Notes: a model not told the origin generated them from the letters alone. A DNA stretch of 42,343 nt from Flavobacteriia bacterium (GCA_947490145.1 CANLGD010000020.1:1-42343), one strand, 5' to 3'. Counted from the first letter of the stretch, positions 31,313-41,282 are shown. Numbers and translations: made by a program.

Positions 31313-34300
31313 ATGAAAAAAATTATTTTAATTGTTGTTTTGCTAGGATTTTTAGTTTTTGAAGGTAAAGCACAAAATTTCCCATCTGAAAGAGAAAAGT
31401 TTTTAAAGCAATTTGAAAAAGTTTTAAGTGGATTTATTCAACGAGAACAAAAGGATTTCATAAAAGATGAACTCGAACCAATGTTGGTAAAGACGAATGA
31501 GATTTCGGATAACTATTTTAAAAAAATGGTCGAAACCTGCAATTTAATGGAAGGTAAAAAACTTAAATACTATCCAGTAATTTATAATTATGTATATTCG
31601 GTTCAAGCTTTTGTGAAAAACAAGCAGTCTAACTCTAGTTACATAGCTTGGCATAACTCTATTGATAAATTATTGGATAATAGAAATGCGAATAAATTCG
31701 AGGATTTTATTGAATTATCAGCTAATTTTTTCTCCAAGAGTGTGATTGCCGAAAATTCAAATTTTTTTTGGATGTACAGAGGTGGTTCTTATTCGTTTGA
31801 ATTTACTGATACGCCACTTATAAAATTTGAAGGTGGAAAACTTGTTTGTTTAGTTGAAAATAATTCTAAAAACGACAAGAACAAATACGTAGATAGCATT
31901 ATTGTTTACGATGCTTTTGGTACCTATGATCCAATTCTTAAAAAGTGGGATGGGAAAGGAGGTTCTTTAAATTGGGAAAAAGTTGGTCTTGCCAAAGAAG
32001 AGACAAATGCTGAATTAATGACTTATAACTTATCTTTAAAAAGCTCAAATTTTTCCTGTGATACTGTAAAATTAACAACTCCTTTTTTTACCAAAACAAT
32101 ACTTGGTAAATTAATAGATAGAGCCATTAAAGTTAATAGAGAAGAGGATAAAAACTATCCTCAATTTTTATCATTTGAAAAGAGATTGAAAATTTCAGAA
32201 ATTAAACCAAATGTCGATTATGAAGGTGGATTTTCTCTTCAAGGAAAAGATTTTGTTGGCTTAGGTGAATCAGTAAATCCTTGTTTTTTAACTATTTACA
32301 AAAAAAGCAAGGCTTTTATCTTCATTGAGTCACAATTGGTTATTGTTAATGCAAAAAAAATAAATTGTCCTTTGGGTAAAGCAAGTATAAAAATTGGATT
32401 AAAAGATTCCATTTTTCACCCTGGATTAGATTTTACATACAATTTAGAAAAAAACATATTAGAGTTTGTGCGAGGTACATCCGGAATTTCTCAATCACCT
32501 TTTGCCAATTCTCTTCATCAAGTAGATATGTATGTTCCCAAATTAGAATGGACATTCGACGCTCCAGAAATACTATTAAACTATAATTTTGGTTCGAGTC
32601 AAGATCAACGCTATGCCCGTTTGGAATCCAAAAATTATTTTGATTTATTGTTGTACGACCAATTACAAGGAATTGAAGCTATTCATCCATTTGTAAAAAT
32701 CAACGATTATTGTCTTAAATATGACGAATACATTGTACACGAAGGCAAAATTGCAAGCGCCCTAGGCAAAACCATGGAACAAGCGAAATCTTTTATGCTA
32801 GATCTTGCGGCATTGGGTTTTTTGAATTATGACACTGACTCAAAGATGATCACAGTAAACCAAAAGTTGATTAATTTCGTAAATTCCAAAGCTGGAAAAA
32901 TGGATTACGATAATTTGCTTTTTTTGTCAGATATGAGACAGAAAAAATTAACTGGATATACAGAGCAAGAAATTAATAAAGAAGTTTATTTGCAAAATGT
33001 TATACAAAATTATGAGAAAATAAATAAAGTTAGAAGTGGATTGAAAAATTTTGGAACTTTAAATTTGGGTACTCTTGAAATAAAATTAGATGCAGTTGAT
33101 AATGTAAATATTTCTCAAGCACAAAATGTCGCAGTATTTCCCGCAGAAAACAAAGTAATAATTAAAGCAAATAGAGATTTTATATTTTCTGGTTGGATTG
33201 TCTCAGGAAAAATGGAAATTAACTCAATAGATGCAAGTTATATATACAATACCCATAAAATAAATTTGTTTAAAACAGATAAATCCTTATTCCGCGTAAA
33301 ACCAATGACTGAAGCCGATGGTAAACAAATGATTACAATAACAAATGAAATTAAATCAATTTCAGGAGAATTACTAGTTGATGACCCAACAAATAGGGCT
33401 GGCTTGAATAAGAAAATTACTGATTTCCCGAAAATTATTGTGGACAAGCCATCATTTGTGTACTACAACCAGCCTTCAATTTTTAAAGGTGCATATGACA
33501 GTGCACGTTTTTATTATACAATGGATCCTTTTGAAATGGATAGTTTAGACAATTTCAAAGAATCACATCAGCGATTTAAAGGAGAGTTAAGTTCTGCTGG
33601 AATTTTTCCTAAATTTAGAGAAGATTTAAAAATTATGCCTGATTATTCTTTTGGCTTTAGTACAAAAGCAAAAGATGGAGGATATGATTTTTATTCAGAA
33701 GATGCAAAATACGAAGACAAAATTATATTAAGCGGAAAAGGATTGCAAGGCGCAGGAACTATTAAATTCATATATTCTACTTCAATATCAAAAGCTTATA
33801 CTTTCCTACCCGATTCCACAATTGGTTATGCGATTTTTGACAATAAACCAATTGAATTAGGTGTTGAATATCCAGATATTCAATCTCCAGAAGCATTCAT
33901 TAGTTTCGTTCCTAAAAATAATTTTCTAAAAGCCAGCTCGACACCAAATAATGAATTAACTATGTTTAACAAGGAATGTAGAATGAAAGGTACTCTTATT
34001 ATTACCAAAGATGGATGCACTGGATTTGGTGTAACAACTTTTAAGGATGCTAATATGGGAGCCAAAAAGTTAAAATTTAAGCGATGGGATATTGATTCAG
34101 ATACAGCAAACTTTAATTTAAAAAATAATTTCAGAGTTGATGATGAAGACCCTCTTTCATTGAAAACAGCAAATTTAAATGCTCACGTTTCTTTTAAAGA
34201 TAGAAAAGGTCAGTTTCGATCAAATTCTGGAACCTCTCGTATTGAATTTCCAGTGAATCAATATTTGTGTAAAATGGATTTTTTCACGTGGTTTATGGAT

Positions 34301-35929
34301 GAAGAAGCTATAGAAATGTCAACAAGTAAGGATGCAGATTTAGATTTAAAAACAGATTTAGATTTAGCAAGTGCAAACTTTTTCTCCTTACACCCTGAGC
34401 AAGATTCATTAAGTTTTAGAGCTAGAGAAGCAAAATATAGCATGAAGCAAAAAACTATTTTTTGTAAAAAAGTATTTTTTATCGACATTGCTGATGCTAG
34501 AATAATTCCCGACTCTAATGCTTTAACTATTCGTAAAAAAGCAAGGATTGACCCGCTGCTTAACGCTACAATGTTAGTGAATAGCATAACCAAACTTCAT
34601 AAATTCACTAATTGTACAATTGAAATTCAAGCTAGAATGATGTACGAAGCAAAAGGAGATTATCCCTATTACGATGCAGATAGTTCAATGACAATAATTA
34701 AAATGAATTCAATAACTGTGGACTCTACATATCAAACAGCAGCAAGGGGAAAAATTTCAATTAAAGATAATTTTAAACTTAGCAAACATTTTGAATACTA
34801 TGGTGATGTGCTTGTGTACTCTTTCAATCCCTTAATCAAATTTACTGGTGCAACAAGAATTGTTCATAATTGTAATAAATTTAAGAAAAGTTGGATGTCT
34901 TTTAATGCTGAAATTGATCCCAAAAATATTCAAATACCAGTTTCATCCTCTATGAAGAGTTTAGATAGTTTGTCCCTTACAGCCGGAATTGTCTGGAGAG
35001 ATTCGAAAAGAACTGATGAAATTGCACTTTATCCAACTTTCTTGTCTGAAATTCAAGAAAAGGGAGATCAAGTTGTTTTTACCTCAGATGGCTTTTTACA
35101 ATATAGCGCCTTCACTAATGAATTTCAAATTGGATCTGCGGAAAAATTAATTAATCGTTTCGAAAAAGGAAACTACTTGGCACTTCAAACTGGAAATTGT
35201 TCTTTAAGCGGTGACGGAGTCATAACTTTGGGAATGAATTATTCTCCAATTAATTTAGAAACAGTTGGAACAATAAATTACTACCAAGAAAGTGAACAGA
35301 CAAATATGAACCTAACCATTAAATACAACTTGCCTCTGGATGAAAAATCTTTTGAAAGAATTGCCGAAAAGTTACTTAAAAATCCAGATTTAAAACCGAT
35401 GGATTTTGGTTCAACAACATTTGAAAAAGCTCTTGTTGAATGGACAGACAGGAAAACAGCTGATAAAGTGAAGGCGGATTATTTATTAGATGGAACCTAT
35501 AAAAAAATACCTGATCAGATGAAAGCTGCAGTTGTAATTACCGGCTTAAAATTATCATCTTTAAACAATCCTAAATTTGAGGAAAAAGGATTAATAACAG
35601 ATGTTGAATCAGCAGTGGTAGTTAGTATTTTTGATAAACCAGTTATGAAATATTTGCCTATTAAAGCTTTTTATCAACAATTTTATTCAGGAAATGGAGG
35701 AGATAAATTCAATTTATTAATTTCAAATCCAGCTGGTTCCGAATATTTCTTAAATTATGGATTGAACAAAAAAGAAGGTGAATTATTTATATATACGAAT
35801 GATGTGGAATTGGAAGCTGCTATTAATGAATTAAAACCCGATAAACGTAAAGGGAAAAATTTCTCTTATGAAATAACTTCAAATAGAATTTATTTGAGTA
35901 AATTCTTAAAATTATTTAGTGTGGAATAA
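31313..35929 (+). CDS. Very large secreted protein of unknown function
   Basis: 1538 residues. Residues 1-21 are a signal peptide (KKIILIVVLLGFLVFEGKAQ). An N-terminal helical region (about 25-160) contains many charged residues. A small winged-helix-like stretch is suggested around 475-520 (KIASALGKTMEQAKSFMLDL). Most of the rest consists of repeating beta-strand stretches in the style of LPS-transport or beta-helix proteins, with frequent D-S-x-x-F patterns. There is no T9SS sorting domain, no lipobox and no membrane helix, so it should be periplasmic or outer-membrane associated. Homologues of this size occur in Flavobacteriales as hypothetical proteins. It has its own promoter and stands alone. 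I cannot assign a function. Confidence 0.85.
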   Translation: MKKIILIVVLLGFLVFEGKAQNFPSEREKFLKQFEKVLSGFIQREQKDFIKDELEPMLVKTNEISDNYFKKMVETCNLMEGKKLKYYPVIYNYVYSVQAFVKNKQSNSSYIAWHNSIDKLLDNRNANKFEDFIELSANFFSKSVIAENSNFFWMYRGGSYSFEFTDTPLIKFEGGKLVCLVENNSKNDKNKYVDSIIVYDAFGTYDPILKKWDGKGGSLNWEKVGLAKEETNAELMTYNLSLKSSNFSCDTVKLTTPFFTKTILGKLIDRAIKVNREEDKNYPQFLSFEKRLKISEIKPNVDYEGGFSLQGKDFVGLGESVNPCFLTIYKKSKAFIFIESQLVIVNAKKINCPLGKASIKIGLKDSIFHPGLDFTYNLEKNILEFVRGTSGISQSPFANSLHQVDMYVPKLEWTFDAPEILLNYNFGSSQDQRYARLESKNYFDLLLYDQLQGIEAIHPFVKINDYCLKYDEYIVHEGKIASALGKTMEQAKSFMLDLAALGFLNYDTDSKMITVNQKLINFVNSKAGKMDYDNLLFLSDMRQKKLTGYTEQEINKEVYLQNVIQNYEKINKVRSGLKNFGTLNLGTLEIKLDAVDNVNISQAQNVAVFPAENKVIIKANRDFIFSGWIVSGKMEINSIDASYIYNTHKINLFKTDKSLFRVKPMTEADGKQMITITNEIKSISGELLVDDPTNRAGLNKKITDFPKIIVDKPSFVYYNQPSIFKGAYDSARFYYTMDPFEMDSLDNFKESHQRFKGELSSAGIFPKFREDLKIMPDYSFGFSTKAKDGGYDFYSEDAKYEDKIILSGKGLQGAGTIKFIYSTSISKAYTFLPDSTIGYAIFDNKPIELGVEYPDIQSPEAFISFVPKNNFLKASSTPNNELTMFNKECRMKGTLIITKDGCTGFGVTTFKDANMGAKKLKFKRWDIDSDTANFNLKNNFRVDDEDPLSLKTANLNAHVSFKDRKGQFRSNSGTSRIEFPVNQYLCKMDFFTWFMDEEAIEMSTSKDADLDLKTDLDLASANFFSLHPEQDSLSFRAREAKYSMKQKTIFCKKVFFIDIADARIIPDSNALTIRKKARIDPLLNATMLVNSITKLHKFTNCTIEIQARMMYEAKGDYPYYDADSSMTIIKMNSITVDSTYQTAARGKISIKDNFKLSKHFEYYGDVLVYSFNPLIKFTGATRIVHNCNKFKKSWMSFNAEIDPKNIQIPVSSSMKSLDSLSLTAGIVWRDSKRTDEIALYPTFLSEIQEKGDQVVFTSDGFLQYSAFTNEFQIGSAEKLINRFEKGNYLALQTGNCSLSGDGVITLGMNYSPINLETVGTINYYQESEQTNMNLTIKYNLPLDEKSFERIAEKLLKNPDLKPMDFGSTTFEKALVEWTDRKTADKVKADYLLDGTYKKIPDQMKAAVVITGLKLSSLNNPKFEEKGLITDVESAVVVSIFDKPVMKYLPIKAFYQQFYSGNGGDKFNLLISNPAGSEYFLNYGLNKKEGELFIYTNDVELEAAINELKPDKRKGKNFSYEITSNRIYLSKFLKLFSVE

Positions 35930-36478
35930 TTGTTTTTAAATCGTTTTTCGGGACGCGTGTCGTTCGAATTACACTTTATTCTATTTTTACTTAATTTAGA
36001 TTTGTAAAAAAACTAGCACCTAGTTTTTCCATCATGCGGATTTATTTTTCTGCAACTATAATTTGTCTTGCAATTTTATGTACCAAAGGTAAACTTAAGA
36101 GAAACATTTGGCTCTCTCTTATGAAATCCACTTTTTAAACAAAAAAACAAGCAATTTCCTTGAAAAAATTTGATTATAAATATGCTAAGTAATGTATTTA
36201 AATTTTTATTTGTGATTATTTTTTAACATCTATATATATAAACTTTCTTCTCAATAACAATTATAAGCATTTCCCACAAGTTTGGAAAAAACAGATTTAA
36301 AAAATCACACTACTTTGAGATATTATCGCATTAAATGAATAAAAGCATAATTAATCGCAAAAAATTATAATCTGGCGATAAAAGTGAAAATATAAGAAGA
36401 ATTTTTAAAACAACCTTAATTCTCACTATATAAAAACTAATTTTAGCAAAAAAATCACCTATTAAATCTTGCAATTTT
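35930..36478. other. Long intergenic region between convergent genes
   Basis: About 550 bases. It holds the hairpin at 36008-36028, a second inverted repeat (TAAGAGA at 36096-36102, TCTCTTA at 36115-36121) and a 34-codon hydrophobic frame at 36034-36138 that I do not call. The right half is A/T-rich with nothing recognisable. Confidence 0.5.
36008..36028 (+). terminator. Probable terminator after the giant protein gene
   Basis: Perfect 9-bp stem (AAAAACTAG and CTAGTTTTT) with a three-base CAC loop, 78 bases after the stop. The U-run is part of the stem, so it could act in both directions. Confidence 0.5.
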
Positions 36479-37318
36479 TCAAGCTTTCAAACTCAAACTA
36501 ATTGAATTTTCATTCAAGACAATTAATTTTTGTTTGTATAAATTTCCAACCGCTTGCTTAAATGTTTTTTTACTCATTCCAGCAATTTCTCTAATGTCAT
36601 TGGGATCACTTTTGTCAGTCAATTTTAGTTCACCAGCATATTCTTTAATCAATCTTAATAATTCTTCTGCTGCAGGTTCAATTTTAACAAATCCTAGTTT
36701 TTCAAGTGAAATATCAATTTTTCCATCTAGACGAATTTTAGAAACATAACCCTTACAAGTTTCTCCACGACGAACTTTTTTACTTATGTGATTATTGAAA
36801 ATCAATCCACTATATGTGTCATTTACAATTACATTTTGGCCTAATTCTGTTTGATCACAAATTAATAAATCAACTTCCTGACCTTCCTCCAAAACAATAT
36901 GCTCTTTTTCTAAAAAACGCTTAACTCTTGCAGATGCTACTAGTCGTTGCGTCGCCTCATCTAAATAGAGGTAAATTAAATAATATTTCCCCTCTTCCAT
37001 TTTTGCACTTTGCTCTTTGAAAGGACAAAATAGGTGTTTTATCAAACCCCAATCTAAAAATGCACCGATATGAGTTGCCTCAACAACTTTTAAGTAGGCA
37101 AAAGTATTAATTTCAAGTAATGGAATTTGTGTAGTTGCAACAATTCTTTCATCGTGATCTAAATATAAGAAAACACGCAGTTTTTGATCAACCGCCATTT
37201 CTTGTGTTAAATATTTATTTGGCAGAAGAACATCATTTCCTTCATTATCACCTAAATATGCACCAACGCTAGTAAACCTCAATAATTGAAGTTCATTGTA
37301 TTGCCCTAAAAATAGCAT
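36479..37318 (-). CDS. CvfB-like S1 RNA-binding protein
   Basis: 279 residues with the CvfB layout: S1-like OB folds at about 1-65 (LRFTSVGAYLGDNEGNDVLLP) and 70-135 (VVEATHIGAFLDWGLIKHLFCPF), a third at 140-210 (NVIVNDTYSGLIFNNHI, GYVSKIRLDGKIDISL), and a C-terminal winged-helix (LTDKSDPNDIREIAGMSKKTF). CvfB proteins bind RNA and affect virulence and regulatory RNAs in Firmicutes; the role in Bacteroidota is not established. It follows the universal stress protein gene by 12 bases, so the two form an operon. Confidence 0.88.
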   Translation of the reverse strand: MLFLGQYNELQLLRFTSVGAYLGDNEGNDVLLPNKYLTQEMAVDQKLRVFLYLDHDERIVATTQIPLLEINTFAYLKVVEATHIGAFLDWGLIKHLFCPFKEQSAKMEEGKYYLIYLYLDEATQRLVASARVKRFLEKEHIVLEEGQEVDLLICDQTELGQNVIVNDTYSGLIFNNHISKKVRRGETCKGYVSKIRLDGKIDISLEKLGFVKIEPAAEELLRLIKEYAGELKLTDKSDPNDIREIAGMSKKTFKQAVGNLYKQKLIVLNENSISLSLKA

Positions 37319-37330
37319 TAAAAATTGAGA

Positions 37331-38137
37331 TTAAAAATTCAGCTTAGATGCTGATTTTGAGTTAATTATTAGACAAGGAAGATTTAATTCATTTACTAAC
37401 AAACTTTGAGCAAAAGTGTCAAACATCGGTAATAAACTTTCAGAGTGATATGACAATGCGATAAAATCTCCTTGATTTTTTTTTGTGTAATCTATTACTT
37501 TCTTCTGATAAGAACCACCTGCATCAATTAACGAAAAAGTAGCTTTAATATTTCTTTCATCATATTGATCCTTTACCATTGCAATTCGAGTAGTTAATCT
37601 TTTAGCAAAGATTTCATCTGTTTGTTTTTCAACAATAACATGAATTTCAGCACCAAATATATTTGAAACGTCTCCCGCCAAATTTGTAATTTGAAGACTT
37701 TCTCTTGTCATATCAATTGGAACGATAATTCGTTTGACATTCTCTAATTTTGTACTTTTTTGCACAATTAAAAATGGGACTTCAGAACTTGTAACTACTT
37801 TAATAATATTGCTTCCAAAAATCTTTTGCATACCTGTTACACCATGCGTACCAATAATAATTAGTTGGGCACCCTCCTTCTTCGCTAATCTGCCAATATC
37901 TTCAAAGATATTACCTAATATAACTTTTGTTGTAATTAAAACATTTTCAGTCTTTTCACAAGAATCAACTATTTTTTCTAATTTTTGTTTTGCGCCAACT
38001 AATTTTGTTTTATCTGCCACTATGTGTATTAACTGAATTTCTGTTTTTACTTTTTTTCCTAAATTAATAGCATAAGTAAGCGCTGAATCGCCAACAGCAG
38101 TAAAATCGTGAGGTACAATATATAAATTATGGCCCAT
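37331..38137 (-). CDS. Tandem universal stress protein
   Basis: 268 residues, two UspA folds. The first (about 1-130) keeps the ATP-binding signature IIGTHGVTGMQKIFGSN (96-110), the G-x2-G-x9-G-S/T pattern. The second (about 140-265) has lost this glycine motif, as seen in many fused Usp proteins. The role is in survival of growth arrest or stress; no partner enzyme is implied. It is the first gene of a two-gene operon with the CvfB-like gene. Confidence 0.88.
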   Translation of the reverse strand: MGHNLYIVPHDFTAVGDSALTYAINLGKKVKTEIQLIHIVADKTKLVGAKQKLEKIVDSCEKTENVLITTKVILGNIFEDIGRLAKKEGAQLIIIGTHGVTGMQKIFGSNIIKVVTSSEVPFLIVQKSTKLENVKRIIVPIDMTRESLQITNLAGDVSNIFGAEIHVIVEKQTDEIFAKRLTTRIAMVKDQYDERNIKATFSLIDAGGSYQKKVIDYTKKNQGDFIALSYHSESLLPMFDTFAQSLLVNELNLPCLIINSKSASKLNF

Positions 38138-38150
38138 AAAACATTTTTTT

Positions 38151-38158
38151 CAAAAATA
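38151..38158 (-). promoter_or_regulatory. -7 box TATTTTTG of the usp-cvfB operon
   Basis: Exact TAnnTTTG match on the minus strand, 13 bases before the ATG at 38137. Confidence 0.45.
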
Positions 38159-38249
38159 CTGAAAATTCTGTTTACTTGTTTCTTATTTAAAACTATAAAT
38201 GAACATTTAACTGTTATCAATTATCAAAAAGTAATTTCCATAAAACGAA

Positions 38250-39545
38250 TCAACGACAAAGATTAATTTTCGCATTGGTTTTCTTTATTTTTACGGAATT
38301 TGAAAAATTATTTTTCACCTTTTCATAACTACTTTTGTCAATTGAAACATAACAATAGCTGCCTGCAACTTGAATTAAACCTAATTTATCAAAAGGAATT
38401 TTTAAATCAGTTGTGAAATAACCTACAAGATCCATCTTGCGTATTTTTTGTTTTCTTCCAATATTAACATAAAGTGTAAGCCATTGAGGTTCAGTATAAT
38501 CAATAAAATTATCAGGGACTTTTAGTGTAATTAAATCTATTCCATCACAATATTCCGGTAACGTTTCATTTGATGAATGAATTAAATAGATTTTGCCTGA
38601 TTTATTCATCCGTGCGGTTCTGCCATTTCGGTGCGTAAAATCTTCTAATGTTTGTGGGAATTGATAATGAATAATATGAGAAATATCTGGAATATCTAAG
38701 CCTCTTGAAGCCAAATCTGTCGCAATTAAACAATCAACCGTTCCATTTTTAAATTTAATTAAAGCCCTTTCTCGATCTATTTGCTCCAAGCCTCCATGAA
38801 AAATTTCGTTAGATTTGCCGTATTCCTTCAAATGTTTTGAAAGCCTCTCTGTTGCTTCACGATGTGTACAAAAAACAATTATTGTTTCATTTGAAATTGT
38901 AGTCAACAATAAAGCTAAAGCTTTTAATTTATCATTTTCTTCTGCTTTTACACTGTAAAATAATAAATCTGGTTTTTCATTTTGAAGAAAATTAAACGTT
39001 TTAAAATTGACATTCAGTAGAAACTTTGGTAATTCATTAATTTCTGTTGCACTAATTAATTGAATGTTATTTAAAAGTTTACTAAAAGTATAAATCGACT
39101 CTAATTCATTCAAAAAACCAAATTCCAAAGTCTTATCGTACTCATCAATAATTAATATTGAAAATTTATTTAAACCGTCTGTTTCTCTTTCATAATGATC
39201 TAAAATTCTACCCGGAGTAGAAACAATAATTGTTGGTTTTTGAGAAAATTGCAAACGTTCATTTTTGAAAGAATGTCCACCGTAACACAAAATATTACTG
39301 AATGGAAGTCTTAATTTTGTTAAAACTTCATGAACTTGAATTGCTAATTCTCGTGTTGGCGATAAAATCAGAACTTGTTCATCAGGATTTTTTTCCAAAT
39401 AAATTGCCACTTTGACCAAAAAAGCTAATGTTTTTCCAGATCCTGTGTTTGCCAATAAAATAGAAAAATTATTTTTTTCAGAACAATAGTTTGCTTGAAT
39501 TTCTGTAGGTTTCTCAAACCCAAAATTATTAAAATATGTTTGCAT
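38250..39545 (-). CDS. DEAD-box RNA helicase with DbpA-type RNA-binding domain
   Basis: 431 residues from the ATG at 39545; a TTG 13 codons upstream is less likely since MQTYFNNFGFEKPTEIQANY is a normal Q-motif start. Motifs: LLANTGSGKT (I), SPTRELAIQV (Ia), STPGRILDH (Ib), IIDEYDKTLEFGF (II), ISATE (III), SRGLDIP (V), HRNGRTARM (VI). Motif II reads DEYD, not the standard DEAD. The C-terminal ~75 residues (YVNIGRKQKIRKMDLVGYFT, then IQVAGSYCYVSI) fit the DbpA RNA-binding domain, which in DbpA recognises a 23S rRNA hairpin. A role in large-subunit assembly is therefore likely. Confidence 0.88.
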   Translation of the reverse strand: MQTYFNNFGFEKPTEIQANYCSEKNNFSILLANTGSGKTLAFLVKVAIYLEKNPDEQVLILSPTRELAIQVHEVLTKLRLPFSNILCYGGHSFKNERLQFSQKPTIIVSTPGRILDHYERETDGLNKFSILIIDEYDKTLEFGFLNELESIYTFSKLLNNIQLISATEINELPKFLLNVNFKTFNFLQNEKPDLLFYSVKAEENDKLKALALLLTTISNETIIVFCTHREATERLSKHLKEYGKSNEIFHGGLEQIDRERALIKFKNGTVDCLIATDLASRGLDIPDISHIIHYQFPQTLEDFTHRNGRTARMNKSGKIYLIHSSNETLPEYCDGIDLITLKVPDNFIDYTEPQWLTLYVNIGRKQKIRKMDLVGYFTTDLKIPFDKLGLIQVAGSYCYVSIDKSSYEKVKNNFSNSVKIKKTNAKINLCR

Positions 39546-39716
39546 CGAATTTATTTTACAATTTGAATTATGAATAAAATCCAACTGTATGAGTACAAAA
39601 TTAAGATTAATTTTGAAAGAGTTTCGAATAAAAAGGAATCAACTCGCAGCTCAACTTTCAAATTACTAAATTATGCAGAGTAGAAAATTGAGTTAAGTTT
39701 TAACCTGTTTTTTTTT

Positions 39717-40421
39717 TCAATCTTTTTTACATCTCAAAGAATAAGAAAAATTCTTTTCTGCAGGCGTTCTGAAAACTGTCGAATAACCGAATTTTAAATA
39801 ATATGTCCAAACTCTATTTGCAGTATCTGCTGTGTTTGTCCACCAAATTCCAGATTGTGTAACTTCTTTGTACACTTTTTGAGGTTGTCTGTATCCTGCA
39901 GGTAAAGCTTCAAAAAGACTTTCGTTGTCAGCACCAAAATTTGGGCTTAACCACAAAGATGTACTTTTTAAATGTCCGCCACCAGATTCCTGACCTCCTA
40001 CATACCTAGTTAGTGTATCCCATTCGTTTTTAGTTGGAACATGCCAGCCGCTTGGGCAAACATTTCTACCATCTTCAACAACATAATAGGTATAAAGTCT
40101 GCCGTATTTTTTCAAATTTGTGATTGAATCTCCGTTTGGATAAAAGAAAAATTGTGGTGTCAATAAACCAGAAATATCATTTGTGTCTTTTCCACTTGGG
40201 ATTGTATCTCCATTGCTAAAATGACTTGTTCTTAAGTTAGAAACCATCCATTCTCCAGCGTTATCAATAATAACTGATTTGTAAAAATTACTGTCATAAT
40301 CATAAACTCCAGGACCTAACACTGCATACGGATCTGGTTCTACAACCGCGACTTCTTCGACTTTTTTCTTACAAGAAATAACAACCAAAATCGCGCTTAA
40401 AACTAAAAATATCTTTTTCAT
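39717..40421 (-). CDS. FISUMP-domain lipoprotein (Fibrobacter succinogenes major paralogous domain)
   Basis: 234 residues. Lipoprotein signal with VVISC then KKK. The FISUMP domain is clear: DNAGEWMVSNLRTSHFSNGD near residue 53, YYVVEDGRNVCPSGWHVPT, EWDTLTRYVGG, FEALPAGYR, SGIWWTNTAD and a C-terminal FSYSLRCKKD. These surface proteins are abundant and of unknown function in Bacteroidota and Fibrobacter; the fold is C-type-lectin-like. It lies 30 bases downstream of ispE on the same strand but has its own -7 box. Confidence 0.85.
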   Translation of the reverse strand: MKKIFLVLSAILVVISCKKKVEEVAVVEPDPYAVLGPGVYDYDSNFYKSVIIDNAGEWMVSNLRTSHFSNGDTIPSGKDTNDISGLLTPQFFFYPNGDSITNLKKYGRLYTYYVVEDGRNVCPSGWHVPTKNEWDTLTRYVGGQESGGGHLKSTSLWLSPNFGADNESLFEALPAGYRQPQKVYKEVTQSGIWWTNTADTANRVWTYYLKFGYSTVFRTPAEKNFSYSLRCKKD

Positions 40422-40438
40422 ACGTTTATTATGTTTAC

Positions 40439-40446
40439 CAAAAATA
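40439..40446 (-). promoter_or_regulatory. -7 box TATTTTTG of the FISUMP gene
   Basis: Exact TAnnTTTG match on the minus strand between ispE and the lipoprotein gene, 17 bases before the ATG at 40421. A TTTTG lies directly in front of it. Confidence 0.45.
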
Positions 40447-40451
40447 CAAAA

Positions 40452-41270
40452 TCATTCTATATAAACAATTTTTTCTAAGATATTTTTATTGTCATTCTCG
40501 AACATCAATTTTGGTTTTTGATCATAAATTCCAAAAATAGTTGAGCCAGTGCCAGTCATGGAAACATATTTTGCTTCATTTTGATAAATTTTCTGCTTTA
40601 ATTCTTTCAGTGCCGGAAATTTTTTGAAAATTGGTTTTTCAAAATCATTGATTAAATTTTCTTGCCATAAAGTTAAATTTTGTTTTAAAATTTCAGCAAT
40701 TTTTACAGTAGAATTTAAACCCAATTCCAAATTCTCAAATGCTTCCTTGGTTGAAATGTGAACTCCAATGTTTACAATGTGGATGAATTTCCCTTTTAAA
40801 TCGAGATCAATTTCCTCTAAAATTTCACCTCTAGAACTTGCTTTTTGAGGTTTTTTGGAAACAAATAAAGGACAATCACTGCCTAAAATTAGTGCATACT
40901 TCCTAAGCTGTTCTGCATTTAAATTTAGCTTAAATAATTCATTTAGAATTAGTAAAGTATATGTCCCATCTGCTGAACCTCCGCCCAAACCTGCACCCAT
41001 TGGAATAATTTTATGTAAGTGAATCGAAACGGGACTTAAATTAAAATCTGTCTTTAATAAATTATAAGCTTTGATGCATAAGTTATCATTTTCATTACCT
41101 GAAATTTCAATTCCGCTTGCTTGGAAATGAAATTTTTCATTTTTGACGATTTCCAAAATATCACAAAAGGGCAGTTGAAAAAAAACGGTTTCAAGGTTGT
41201 GAAATCCGTCTATTCGCTTGTTTAAAATACTTAAACCAAGATTAATTTTTGCTGGTGGAAATAAAATCAT
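40452..41270 (-). CDS. ispE: 4-diphosphocytidyl-2-C-methyl-D-erythritol kinase
   Basis: 272 residues of the GHMP kinase family. FPPAKINLGLSILNKRIDGFH is the substrate-binding start, PMGAGLGGGSADGTYTL the ATP loop, LGSDCPLF the next conserved block and MTGTGSTIFGIY the C-terminal GHMP motif. It performs the ATP-dependent step of the MEP isoprenoid pathway, and so ultimately feeds the idi and crt genes of this window. The mRNA may be leaderless (see the -7 box at 41275). It is divergent from accA. Confidence 0.94.
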   Translation of the reverse strand: MILFPPAKINLGLSILNKRIDGFHNLETVFFQLPFCDILEIVKNEKFHFQASGIEISGNENDNLCIKAYNLLKTDFNLSPVSIHLHKIIPMGAGLGGGSADGTYTLLILNELFKLNLNAEQLRKYALILGSDCPLFVSKKPQKASSRGEILEEIDLDLKGKFIHIVNIGVHISTKEAFENLELGLNSTVKIAEILKQNLTLWQENLINDFEKPIFKKFPALKELKQKIYQNEAKYVSMTGTGSTIFGIYDQKPKLMFENDNKNILEKIVYIE

Positions 41271-41274
41271 GCTT

Positions 41275-41282
41275 CAAAGATA
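41275..41282 (-). promoter_or_regulatory. -7 box TATCTTTG, four bases from the ispE start
   Basis: Exact TAnnTTTG match on the minus strand followed by AAGC and the ATG at 41270. The predicted transcript would start at or within a few bases of the AUG. Confidence 0.5.

Noticed and set aside
36034-36138. 34-codon hydrophobic frame MRIYFSATIICLAILC
   Set aside because: Too short, no promoter box, and it overlaps two inverted repeats that explain the local structure.
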